DNA from: Diplonema japonicum
Lineage: Eukaryota > Euglenozoa > Diplonemea > Diplonemida > Diplonemidae
Length of the DNA stretch: 64,000 bases
Assembly (NCBI GenBank): GCA_964019335.1
Contig: OZ025683.1
Coordinates: forward strand, 62,001 to 126,000
Direction: 5' to 3'
Numbering within the stretch: the first letter of the stretch is position 1; each line of letters begins with the position of its first letter. Positions 9,174 to 17,823 of this stretch are shown here, one piece after another. Under the pieces are notes generated by a model. That model was not told where the DNA came from, did not search any database, and saw only the letters and a program-made list of their open reading frames with translations. A program made the translations under genes and the position numbers.

Positions 9174-9896
9174 GTATGCTTTATATAAACTACATGATGG
9201 GTGGCACAGCACGATTATGCAAATGAGCGAGTAAAGAAAATAGTAAGAGATGTTGACAAGCGAAAGGTGAATGAGACACCTTGCTTCAAAAAGAAAAGGC
9301 GGTGGCAACGTATACGCAGCAAAGCAAGAGAGATACAGAGTTTATTCACTCCTCGTTTTCTTTTCTCCTTTTCTTCTTTTTTTTTTTTCTTTTTTCTTTT
9401 TTTTACACGTGCCTGCCTAGACGAGAGGAGAAGAAGAGAGGAAAGAAAATAGGCAAGAGAGAGAATAGAAAGGTGAAGAAAGGAAAGACATGCTAGGTTT
9501 ACTTGAAAGGCTTGAATCTGTAACAGCCAGAAAGAAAGAAAAAGGGTAAAAAGTGTGTAGAATTGTGACAGATTTCTCCATAAGTTATAGATACAGACAA
9601 TTGGAAACAAAACGCCAACTACGCAAGTTTTCAGAAGATTCTGTAGTTGCATCGTGCTCTTAACACAAAGTGAACATTCAGTGGACAGGGCCTGTGCAGT
9701 GAAGAATTCAATTCATTCATTTTACGTAAGAGGGACCAGTGCACAGTGTATCAGAGCATGCAAAGAGATAATTAACATTCCAAAGTGACTATTAGCTTCC
9801 TCTGGCGGGCAGGGCATGTCCCTCCGTAAGAGGAAAGAAAAAAAAGAATACTTCCAAAAGAAGAACAAAACATCAACAACGTACATTGCTTGCAGC
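9174..9896. other. Spacer between family copies 4 and 5
   Basis: Mostly low-complexity A/G- and T-rich sequence (9360-9490). CTTGAATCTGTAACAGCC at 9511-9528 may be a diverged relative of the stem-loop flank found after copies 1-3. No coding frame is supported. Confidence 0.5.
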
Positions 9897-10832
9897 TCAG
9901 TTCTTGATATCCGGAACAAACCTGCGTTCCGAGGGGTCCCTCGGGCACACGGTGCATGTGTTTGGACTGCTCCAAGGGCCCCTAGGCCTGTAGGGCTTCG
10001 GACAAAGGTGGTGCTGACACTCTCCTTTGTTCCAAGAACACTCCCCTGTTGCCAAACATTCTTGTTCCTTTGTGTAAGCCCCACAGTAGGTGGTGGCGGG
10101 AGAGAAGGCGAAGAAGGTGAACTCCATGAGCTCAGGGGCCTTGATGATGTCCCTGTTCCCCTGAAGGGTCTGCTTGTGGTACACGATCAGGTTGTGGTGG
10201 TGGCTCTCAATATTCACGTCGAAGTCCATCACTGTCCCGCAGCGGAAAGGACGGAACCCTAGAGCGAGGAGGATAGCATGGATGTTCCCACCGTCAGCGT
10301 ACTCACAGGGAGGACAGCTGTAAGCCATCACGAAATGGTCGCAGTAGCCACCAGCCCCTCCCTGTCCGGCAGAGCACCCCATGTGCATCTCGTAGCCTGC
10401 CTTCGTCCTCACGGTCGGGACCTGGGCGTACCTCCCAAGCATGGTGGGGGGGAAGTTGTAGAATCCAGAGTCGTACATGTCGTTAAACCCCCACATCCCT
10501 TCCAGAATGCGGGTGATCCTTGTGCTCCCAGAAGGGGCAGAGGGGGCCGGGTTGATCGCTCTCCCCGACACTACCTTTGCCTCGCTCACCGTGCACTTCT
10601 TTTCCCCAGCTGATGGCAACCTACACCCTTCCACATAGCACTTCTCTTTGCTTTTCGAGCACCCTACCGTCTTCTCCCCATCCTTCTCTGTCTCCCACAG
10701 TCCCACACACATCCCTTTGCAATGGTCCACATTACCCACCTCCAGCGTCACAACAGGGAATGAAGAGGGAGATGCTTCACCCGAAACAACCCCCACTAGG
10801 GCTAGCAGCAATGACAGACTGCTTGGAGTCAT
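9897..10832 (-). CDS. Secreted Cys-rich family, copy 5 (divergent)
   Basis: The protein has 311 residues from Met at 10832 (MTPSSLSLLLALVGVVSG, signal peptide). Its N-terminal module is of the copy 4 type (VDHCKGMCVGLWETE, KEKCYVEGCRLPS). The constant domain carries GFYNFPPTMLGRYAQVPTVR and YSCPPCEYADGG, and ends FVPDIKN. It is the last and most upstream member of the tandem array in the sense direction. The open frame continues above 10832, but that part overlaps a plus-strand open frame and lacks family homology, so I exclude it. Function unknown; secretion likely. Confidence 0.85.
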   Translation of the reverse strand: MTPSSLSLLLALVGVVSGEASPSSFPVVTLEVGNVDHCKGMCVGLWETEKDGEKTVGCSKSKEKCYVEGCRLPSAGEKKCTVSEAKVVSGRAINPAPSAPSGSTRITRILEGMWGFNDMYDSGFYNFPPTMLGRYAQVPTVRTKAGYEMHMGCSAGQGGAGGYCDHFVMAYSCPPCEYADGGNIHAILLALGFRPFRCGTVMDFDVNIESHHHNLIVYHKQTLQGNRDIIKAPELMEFTFFAFSPATTYCGAYTKEQECLATGECSWNKGECQHHLCPKPYRPRGPWSSPNTCTVCPRDPSERRFVPDIKN

Positions 10833-10862
10833 TTGGAATGCGTGTATCTGAATATGAGTTAG

Positions 10863-11338
10863 TACTGGGTTCTGCTTATCTGGAGCATCTTCCCTTCGAC
10901 GCACCCCCTGACAAACGCATTCACGAGAGTCGCCAACCCAGCGGAGCGATTCTGGATCGGCGTCTTCCACCCCCTGCCCCCAAAGCCGACCACGGGGGAC
11001 CAACAACGACGCAGGAAGAAAACAAAAACAAGCGCCCTCGCCGCAGGATGCGACCTCCCCGAGCTACCTGAGAAAGAACTGAAGAGCCGCCTCGTCCCCG
11101 AACAAAGTCGAAAGGGAGCAGTCAAAGCTCTTCTGGAGAGCCACAAACTAGGAGAACAAGTTGGTCTATAGGCTTTCTTACGAGACCCGAAGGTTACGAA
11201 GATGTGCAGCGACGCAACGAAATTGGACAGCCATGGTCTCATACCGGCTCCTCCCTCCCAACTTCCTGTTCATACAGAATGCGGCAAAGGTATCGAAACA
11301 GCTGCCAGGACCCAAGGAACCCAGTGGTACCTTGACCT
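10863..11338 (+). pseudogene. Possible plus-strand gene remnant between copy 5 and the calpain-like gene
   Basis: A plus-strand frame is open from 10863 to a stop at 11169-11171 (102 codons, no ATG). It reads as plausible protein (NPAERFWIGVFHPLPPK, then a helical ELPEKELKSRLVPEQSRKG stretch). It is followed in the next frame by about 50 more codons to 11338 that also look coding (GFLTRPEGYEDVQRRNEIG). It opposes the orientation of every neighbour. I do not recognise it. It could be a decayed insertion, for example a retroelement fragment, or chance openness in GC-rich DNA. Confidence 0.25.
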
Positions 11339-11396
11339 CCTGAGACCATGCTAGCTTCTACTGCACCTTTGGAAAAAGGCGATATGACTTTTAAGG

Positions 11397-12953
11397 TTAA
11401 CGAAACGCAGTGGGAACGTGCGTCTGGGGGCAGCATGAGATATCGAAGGCATCAGGCGGTATACCGGAGAAAAGCTTTCCAGGCAGGGGGTGGGTGCAGG
11501 AAGGAATGGCCAATGGCGTTAGGGTGGCAGCTGGGAGAGGAGAGAGTGTGGTGCACCGTATTGGTGCGCTGTAGTGCAGCGACAAGAAGAACGGGGCTGT
11601 GAGCTGTGCCGATGAAGAAATAGGAGGCCTAGGGACAATAACTGTGGTGCGTGAGGTTACATAGTGAATGCGATCGGTAGCTGTTGATACTGCTTGGGAC
11701 TCGGCACTTGACGCAGAAACGCGCCACCGTCCACCACCCATGTCTTCCATCACCAGCAGAAATACTCGCACCTCAGACTGCACCACAGACACAACCACTT
11801 CTGTCTCTCGATCACATTCAACCTTTACAACATGATGTGGAATCCCATTACTGCAGTACGCGAGCTGCAACCTCTGTGTGTTCCAGCCGTTCAGACTGTG
11901 ATAAACATATATCGGGCACTGCGGCTTCCATTCCTCCCACACAAGATCCTCAGTTGTGGAAAAGCTTGCAATCCCGGTCCATGCATTTTCCGAGTGAGCC
12001 TTTGTTTTCTTCTTCTTCAAGAGCAATAGTTTATGAGACAGGTAGCTGTCGCAGCCCAGTACGGCACACCCATCACTCGTCACAGCTCCACCGCCATTGG
12101 CGAGCAGCTTACATAAAGAAGTTAACTCCGTGGGAACAGAGACCACAGAGAAGGGGCGTCCTGTGAGGATCTCAATCACGTCACCTGTGGGGTGTGGGCA
12201 TGATACATCGCACAGGGAGTGGTAGCCCCCCATGTGTTTGGCCAATGCCTTTGCTAAAAGGGAAGTGTACGGTGAGCCGAAGAGCACAGGGAGGTACTCA
12301 TCAATGGTGATGGTAATCCACTCACCGAAGCAGAGATCCAGCTGCAGTCCACCGTATCCATTCCGCCGAAGCGAGGGGAGCCCTTCGGTTGGGTTGGCGA
12401 TGTTGCGGGAAAGGATGCAGTTGACAGCATGGATGAGGAAGGGGGGGATAAAGGCAGGGTCGGGTGTTTGGGGAACAAAGGTCGTAGGGGGGGGCACTAG
12501 CTCACCTGTGATACACGAGCGGTACCATCCAGGCTGAGGAGGAAAAGTGATGTCAAAGTACTGCAGATGCAGCTGGGTGCTTACAGCTAGCAGTTTCGAC
12601 AAGGGTACCGCACTCATGTCAATGATTCCTTGTCTCAGAAACTCGAGTGAGATTTGCTTATCATCTCCTGCTGCCCACCGCCGTCCTGCGCTGCACTCTG
12701 ACACCTCAGAAGCCTTGGCCTCCACTGTGTCGCTGTCCCACCACCTGTCCAGTGTTACATCATCCTTCCAGTCAACAAACCAGTCCCACCCGCCCTTCCC
12801 CACAGCCTGTTCTTCTACTGCGGCATCTTCCTCCTGCTCGATCTTTTCCTTGTATGTTAAGTACCTGCATGCCACCTTCTCGCAGCTGGCTCCCAAAACC
12901 TTTGTCGCCACATTCCAGTCGATCGAGGTCACAATAATATCCCCCTCGCTCAT
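11397..12953 (-). CDS. Calpain-like protein, probably non-catalytic
   Basis: The protein has 518 residues from Met at 12953; an AG acceptor lies 6 nt upstream, which decides against the longer open frame. Around residues 205-260 the pattern GEWITITIDEYLPV followed by LLAKALAKHMGGYHSL matches the calpain papain-fold region after the catalytic Cys (G.W..V.VDD.LP ... LLEKA.AK..G.Y). The usual GDCW catalytic-Cys motif is not seen upstream, so peptidase activity is doubtful. Kinetoplastids have many such inactive calpain-like proteins, often linked to the cytoskeleton. The C-terminal 200 residues are beta-rich, as in calpain domain III. Poly-Lys near residue 340 looks like part of the protein. Confidence 0.65.
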   Translation of the reverse strand: MSEGDIIVTSIDWNVATKVLGASCEKVACRYLTYKEKIEQEEDAAVEEQAVGKGGWDWFVDWKDDVTLDRWWDSDTVEAKASEVSECSAGRRWAAGDDKQISLEFLRQGIIDMSAVPLSKLLAVSTQLHLQYFDITFPPQPGWYRSCITGELVPPPTTFVPQTPDPAFIPPFLIHAVNCILSRNIANPTEGLPSLRRNGYGGLQLDLCFGEWITITIDEYLPVLFGSPYTSLLAKALAKHMGGYHSLCDVSCPHPTGDVIEILTGRPFSVVSVPTELTSLCKLLANGGGAVTSDGCAVLGCDSYLSHKLLLLKKKKTKAHSENAWTGIASFSTTEDLVWEEWKPQCPIYVYHSLNGWNTQRLQLAYCSNGIPHHVVKVECDRETEVVVSVVQSEVRVFLLVMEDMGGGRWRVSASSAESQAVSTATDRIHYVTSRTTVIVPRPPISSSAQLTAPFFLSLHYSAPIRCTTLSPLPAATLTPLAIPSCTHPLPGKLFSGIPPDAFDISCCPQTHVPTAFR

Positions 12954-13141
12954 CTTCACCTGTGTGTAATAGAGTAGTGTGGTGTGCAGAACGATGGCAA
13001 AATAGGTTAGGATAGAACGAGCACTTTTTTCCCTCATGGTTTCTATTGTCCCACTCCCCGTTTTCTTTCTTTTTTCTTCTTCTTTTTTTTTTTTTTGCTT
13101 GCTTACTTCTTTATTCTATTCTAACCCATTCTAACAGACTT

Positions 13142-16048
13142 CTAGAGCAACTTGCGAGGTATAGTGAACCCACGCCGCCTGGGTGGCGGTGCAGCCGCCA
13201 AGATGGGTGCGCTTGAAGGAGGGGCTGGTTGGTTGTCGAGGAGCTGTGACTGAGAGAGGAAAGATTGTATCTCCGAGTCGAAGGAGGGGAAGGAGAGGGA
13301 CACGCCGAACTGGGTGGTTTGGCCAAAAAGTTTGACGTCTTCTGAGAGCAGGACGAGAGAGGGGTTGCGTGTACCGTGTGGCATTGTGTCGCCGAAGACC
13401 ATGCTGTGTGCGAGCTTTACGAGATGCCTGTCGATTTCATCGATCTCCAGCTGTTGCATTCTCTGTGCTAGTATTGCAGGCAGCATGGCCTGCCTCTTTG
13501 TCCACGACGACAGAAGATACTGATTCAGATCGCTCAGTGGTGTGTAGCCCTTGTCTTCTCTTTTCCGTCTCCACATGCTAGAGTGTAACGGTTGCATGTA
13601 TTCCTGTACTTGCACTCTTAACAAACCCGCACCCCTCTCTTCAAACCTTGCCTGGCAGTCCCTCAGCCTCCTCCTTGACGCACCGAACACCCTCAGTCTC
13701 CCATCGTGGACGTGCATAGAAGCTGCCATCGTTGCGTATTTTTGCGACAGTGCCAAGGCAGCTGCCTCATATGCCCCTGCGTTGACGCTTTGTATGCAGA
13801 TCTGCAGCGTGTGGATCTTTCCCAGCTTCCCTACCTTCTCGTCCAGTTGCGATGCCAAGTGCTGCAATAGCGAGTCGATGTGCCCCCGCACCTCGTCGTC
13901 GACATCCCCCGCACCTCTATGTATTTTAAATGCCGCATCCAGTGCTTCCAACAAGATGTCCATCACCTTCAGGACTGTTACGCTGCACTTCAAGCTGTTC
14001 ACCCCGCTAGTGCAGGAACTCGACAGGTGCAGGAAGAGGCGTTTGATATGATCTTCGTCCGGTTTGGGCATCATTGCGACCAGCTGGTATTTGTCCTGCG
14101 ACAGCAGTGTGTTCATGTTGTTCATGGTCTCGATGTGAAGCCGCTGCATTGCGGCGTTCCGTACCTTTGTAATCCCCTCGTAGAGAGGCTCCAGACGATA
14201 GACGGAGTCACCAGCCACCGCCCAGAGCTCCTCGAGCGCAACAGCTACCTCTAGTCCCATTGCCTTTATCTTCAACAGGGCTTGCCAATCTCCGCTCTCT
14301 TGGCTTGCTATTGTCATCCATTTTTCTAAGGTTTGTGCAGCACTCTCCCAAGCACTCTGCACATGGTACTCATGGCACAAGGGCGGATGCGTGGACTGCA
14401 TCACGACAAGATCCACGAGGAAGAATCCTGTGATCTTAGCCAGCCAGTCCCGGGTGAAGTCCTCCACAGATGCAGCAGCGTCTAGTTTTAGCATAAGCTG
14501 CTTACTCCTGTTGGCCACATAGTACTTCCTCAGTGATGCAGCGCCATTGTCAGGGTCCAAGCATTGAAATACTTTCAAGCTGGCATGGACTACCTTCAGT
14601 TTCTGCTCAGACTCATTAGTAGGGGTCACCATCTGATCGCTGAGTGTTTCGAGGAACTGCGCTGCACCGAGCGTCGACCCCTGGCTGCCCTTCATGTCCA
14701 TTGGCTGCACGTCCCACACCAGCTCGTCCGCCCAGTCTTCTTGGTCTTCGATGCTCGTTGCCGCAAGAGACAGGGTGTCTACATGGCTGCCTTGCTTCCT
14801 GTACCTAGTCCCGCTCGACGAGTGGTCATCGTCGTCATCGTCTTCTAAGTGCTCCACGCGGCGCTGGTTGTCCGTCGCGCTTGCTATCCGCTGCCCTGCC
14901 CACTCAACAGCTTTGTAACCAAAGGGCTCCGCAAGTGAAATGGCCGTACAGAGCCACTGGTTAAAGTCGCTCTGCACCGCAGCACGTATCCTATTCCTGA
15001 GGGAGGGTATGGCTTCGTTGAACACCCACTGCCCGTAAGCATGGCTCAGCAGGGGACGCACCTTCTCCTCAAGCTCCTGAGAAGCAAGCAATGCAGGGTA
15101 GTATTTGCTCTCGCTGGCAAGACGCTCAGCCTTGCTGTGCAAGAGAGCAGTGTTGTGACAGAGCTTGATGTGTGATAGGGCAGAACAGACGTTGGTGTGT
15201 TCCCTTCGTGACTTGACAACGTCCTGCCCTGCACTGAGGAGGCTGCTGGTGGTTGTGTGCACACGAGTGGCCACGTCAGCTATCCTGTTCTTGAGGTTCT
15301 CAGTCTGGTGCGGGTTTAGAGCATCGCAGTTGTTCACAGAATTCATGAAGTCAAGGGCACTCTCAGTGACAACCTGTTCCACCCCCGCCTGCTGCGCTAC
15401 AATGAAGTCACCAAGCTGCTTGACAAGATTCTTGCTTTCAGTGATGCCATTCTTCTCCTCTGTGTCTCGTGCGGGGTACACCGACCGGATGGCAGAATAG
15501 TCAAGGAAGTCAGCAGATACTATGTTATTCACCAAGAATTTCCTGCTATGGTCTTGCACCAGTAGATCATCTTCATTCTTGTCTTTGCTCTCTACAACCG
15601 TGCCTGCCTCGGTACCCAGTTCGGTGAAGCCGTTCATTGGGTACAAAGGGCTGCTTGCTCTCTCTTCCTCTGCTTGTGGCGCGATGGGTGCAAGCAGCTC
15701 TTGTCGGAGACGCTTCAACATCACCACTACCTCTCGTAGGTCTTCGGAGTTCCCACCGAACAGCGTGAAGACAGTACCATCGTCGCCCCCCAGGACGAGC
15801 TTTGCGCCCCCACGGTTCTCCACACTGGGTGTGGTGTTCTCAATGGGCATCATATGGACCACATCGTACGACCCATCTTTCAGGATATACACATTCACCC
15901 GCCCCGCCATGAGCACACACGCCTTCATGTGCCCCTTCCGCTTTTCATATTGTAACCGTGTGAGGGTCAGTGTTGGTTCGAAGGAGTCATTGTTCGCCTC
16001 CAACTGCTCATTGATTGCCTTGCCGAGCTTCTTGGAGGTTTCGCCCAT
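13142..16048 (-). CDS. SEC15: Exocyst subunit Sec15/EXOC6 with an N-terminal PH-like region
   Basis: The protein has 968 residues from ATG at 16048; an AG acceptor lies 12 nt upstream. The middle and C-terminus follow Sec15: a helical region with YYPALLASQELEEKV, then AIPSLRNRIRAAVQSDFNQW, then the LRKYYVANRSKQLML and ITGFFLVDLVVM block of the Sec15 C-terminal domain, and near the end a GYTPLSDLNQYL segment aligning with its last helical bundle. Sec15 links Rab/Sec4 GTPases on vesicles to the exocyst at the plasma membrane. The first 130 residues (KACVLMAGRVNVYILKDGSY ... VFTLFGGNSEDLREVV) look like a PH-type beta-sandwich plus helix, as in Sec3, which is not usual for Sec15. Confidence 0.75.
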   Translation of the reverse strand: MGETSKKLGKAINEQLEANNDSFEPTLTLTRLQYEKRKGHMKACVLMAGRVNVYILKDGSYDVVHMMPIENTTPSVENRGGAKLVLGGDDGTVFTLFGGNSEDLREVVVMLKRLRQELLAPIAPQAEEERASSPLYPMNGFTELGTEAGTVVESKDKNEDDLLVQDHSRKFLVNNIVSADFLDYSAIRSVYPARDTEEKNGITESKNLVKQLGDFIVAQQAGVEQVVTESALDFMNSVNNCDALNPHQTENLKNRIADVATRVHTTTSSLLSAGQDVVKSRREHTNVCSALSHIKLCHNTALLHSKAERLASESKYYPALLASQELEEKVRPLLSHAYGQWVFNEAIPSLRNRIRAAVQSDFNQWLCTAISLAEPFGYKAVEWAGQRIASATDNQRRVEHLEDDDDDDHSSSGTRYRKQGSHVDTLSLAATSIEDQEDWADELVWDVQPMDMKGSQGSTLGAAQFLETLSDQMVTPTNESEQKLKVVHASLKVFQCLDPDNGAASLRKYYVANRSKQLMLKLDAAASVEDFTRDWLAKITGFFLVDLVVMQSTHPPLCHEYHVQSAWESAAQTLEKWMTIASQESGDWQALLKIKAMGLEVAVALEELWAVAGDSVYRLEPLYEGITKVRNAAMQRLHIETMNNMNTLLSQDKYQLVAMMPKPDEDHIKRLFLHLSSSCTSGVNSLKCSVTVLKVMDILLEALDAAFKIHRGAGDVDDEVRGHIDSLLQHLASQLDEKVGKLGKIHTLQICIQSVNAGAYEAAALALSQKYATMAASMHVHDGRLRVFGASRRRLRDCQARFEERGAGLLRVQVQEYMQPLHSSMWRRKREDKGYTPLSDLNQYLLSSWTKRQAMLPAILAQRMQQLEIDEIDRHLVKLAHSMVFGDTMPHGTRNPSLVLLSEDVKLFGQTTQFGVSLSFPSFDSEIQSFLSQSQLLDNQPAPPSSAPILAAAPPPRRRGFTIPRKLL

Positions 16049-16108
16049 GTCCCCTCCCACCTGTTATGTGTGTGATCTGCCCAACGTACAATAAATGAAA
16101 GACGGAGA

Positions 16109-16513
16109 CTAAGACCTGTACACGTTGAAGCCATCCATGGGGCTGGTCTCTTGAAGCATCTCAAGCCGCGTCTTGCCTTGACGTATGAGCCACTCGATTT
16201 GAGTGAACTGGAATTTGGGTAGTTTTTTATTGTTGTCAAACTCGCTTCGGATATAGCACTGCAACCTGTCTCTCACGTCGGGGTCCAGCTTTCTGTTACT
16301 CTCTCTCATCAGGTCTCGGTACAATTTCCGGACTTCTTGCTGTGCGCCACTCCCGGGCCTGTCAGGATCGCGCTCTGGCAGAGCACCCTGCTCTGCAGCG
16401 AATTGTTCGATGACTTTCAATTCAGATTTCCCGTGAACGTTGTCGCTGTGCCATTTCATTCTTTTCGCACCAGTACGCATAGGTGCCTGTGCCAGCCTAG
16501 AGAGCCGGTTCAT
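16109..16513 (-). CDS. Mitochondrial LYR-motif assembly factor
   Basis: The protein has 134 residues from Met at 16513. The start is basic and amphipathic (MNRLSRLAQAPMRTGAKRMK), as in a mitochondrial targeting peptide. The LYR tripeptide is at residues 64-66 (VRKLYRDLMRE), followed at family spacing by FTQIEWLIRQGKTRLEML, which resembles the IEyLLRrG block of SDHAF1/LYRM proteins. LYR proteins bind acyl carrier protein and help assemble Fe-S-containing respiratory complexes. The exact member (SDHAF1 versus another LYRM) cannot be fixed. Confidence 0.75.
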   Translation of the reverse strand: MNRLSRLAQAPMRTGAKRMKWHSDNVHGKSELKVIEQFAAEQGALPERDPDRPGSGAQQEVRKLYRDLMRESNRKLDPDVRDRLQCYIRSEFDNNKKLPKFQFTQIEWLIRQGKTRLEMLQETSPMDGFNVYRS

Positions 16514-16614
16514 TGTTATGTCCCACGTGGCTGTGTGGTGTTTGAGAAAGAGAGACGGGGGAGGGGAGGGGATCCACATTAAAGAACTTTAACAGTGTCA
16601 ACAAAACGTGTCCC

Positions 16615-16998
16615 TTACTTTTTCTTTTGCTTTCCAGCTTGTTTTTTCGTGCCGTCGAGAGTTTCTAGAATGGTTTTCACCTTTGCCCCGTCCTCACCCT
16701 GCAAGAGTGACATATAGCTGCGGGACCCATCGTCGTCGGTAACTAAGATGAGGGCATACTGCCCTCTGTCGACCCACCCAGGCGTGTCACACGTCGTCTG
16801 GTCTGGGGATTCGTACAAGTTCAGGGGTGCTGTCTTGGGGTCGCTGAGCTTTGCAGGGTCTCCGTTCATGAGATCAACGTCGCCCTGCAGGGACCCGTAC
16901 CCTAACGACTGCTTGATGTGGTACAACAGAGCAATATTCTTGCAGTCGCTGTTGAACATGGCAGTCTCGTTGCTTCCATGCCGCACATAGAACAGCAT
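16615..16998 (-). CDS. CXorf65/C22orf15-like ubiquitin-fold protein
   Basis: The protein has 127 residues from Met at 16998, with an AG acceptor about 11 nt upstream. The start, MLFYVRHGSNETAMFNSDC, and the following LLYHIKQSLGY and VDLMNGDPAKL follow the small conserved CXorf65/C22orf15 family, which begins with a ubiquitin-like strand-turn-strand. A Lys-rich tail (KKQAGKQKKK) ends it. The family is widespread in ciliated eukaryotes and has no well-established role. The upstream frame is open but lies beyond the acceptor. Confidence 0.6.
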   Translation of the reverse strand: MLFYVRHGSNETAMFNSDCKNIALLYHIKQSLGYGSLQGDVDLMNGDPAKLSDPKTAPLNLYESPDQTTCDTPGWVDRGQYALILVTDDDGSRSYMSLLQGEDGAKVKTILETLDGTKKQAGKQKKK

Positions 16999-17068
16999 GC
17001 CGCCCAACCCTGTTGTGGCTGTGTGTGTGATACCGGTCACGGCAACATGAATAACATTTATATGTTTC

Positions 17069-17683
17069 CTACAATTCGTTGGCAAGCCATGCCTGCCACT
17101 CGGAGGCAACAATCTCCCTTATTTCCTGCGTCTCATCAGGCAGGGCCCTGTCAACTTCGTCGGGAATCGCGTGAGGCTTGAAAGAAGTCAGGGCATGCTG
17201 GGTACGGTACAGATACCCCGCCAGCTTCATCGCGGGCTTAGAGTTGCTGAACGAAGCGAGAGGAACAATATCCTGGGCCACATAGGTTCGTATCCATGAA
17301 GTAGGCCCCGATCGGAGATGGAGGGTTAATGGGATCGGTGTGCCGTAGGAAGGTACAGTGCATGAATGATGTGCTTTAAGTGTGACCCATCGCAGGTTGA
17401 TGCCCTTTGGGATTTCATGTGCTTCATAATTAACCAATTCACACCGTGTCTGACCTATCACAGCCCTTATCCGTTTAACTTCAGTCACTGCGCTTTCTAA
17501 AAAATCGCTCCCAACCAAGCTCCCGTTCCCCATTAGTAAGCTAACCTCGACCGCAATTTGAGGATCGAACACCATCCATTTGTCGCTCATAGTAATGTCG
17601 CTCATTCCCGAGCCTGTGTCCAGCCGTAGGTTGTCTATCTTTACCATCAAGCCCGCCACCACACATGCAGCGATCCACAGCAT
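17069..17683 (-). CDS. Unknown protein with N-terminal hydrophobic segment, 204 aa
   Basis: The start at 17683 is chosen because MLWIAACVVAGLMV is a signal anchor and an AG lies 4 nt upstream. The frame is open further but becomes Lys-rich leader that overlaps the end of the next gene. The rest looks like a soluble alpha/beta domain with IGQTRCELVNYEAHEIPKG and a C-terminal acidic helix. I do not recognise a family. The hydrophobic start suggests a membrane anchor or secretion. Confidence 0.5.
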   Translation of the reverse strand: MLWIAACVVAGLMVKIDNLRLDTGSGMSDITMSDKWMVFDPQIAVEVSLLMGNGSLVGSDFLESAVTEVKRIRAVIGQTRCELVNYEAHEIPKGINLRWVTLKAHHSCTVPSYGTPIPLTLHLRSGPTSWIRTYVAQDIVPLASFSNSKPAMKLAGYLYRTQHALTSFKPHAIPDEVDRALPDETQEIREIVASEWQAWLANEL

Positions 17684-17823
17684 CTTCCTATTTATATCGT
17701 GTATGGTGGTATTTTGTGCACCCAGCTCGAATATCGTTTGCAAAACCAATGAGACTGAACTTTTGAATTTGTTTGCTTTTTTCTTCTTCTTTTTCGTGTC
17801 ACTTTTACAAAACGAGAACCCGA

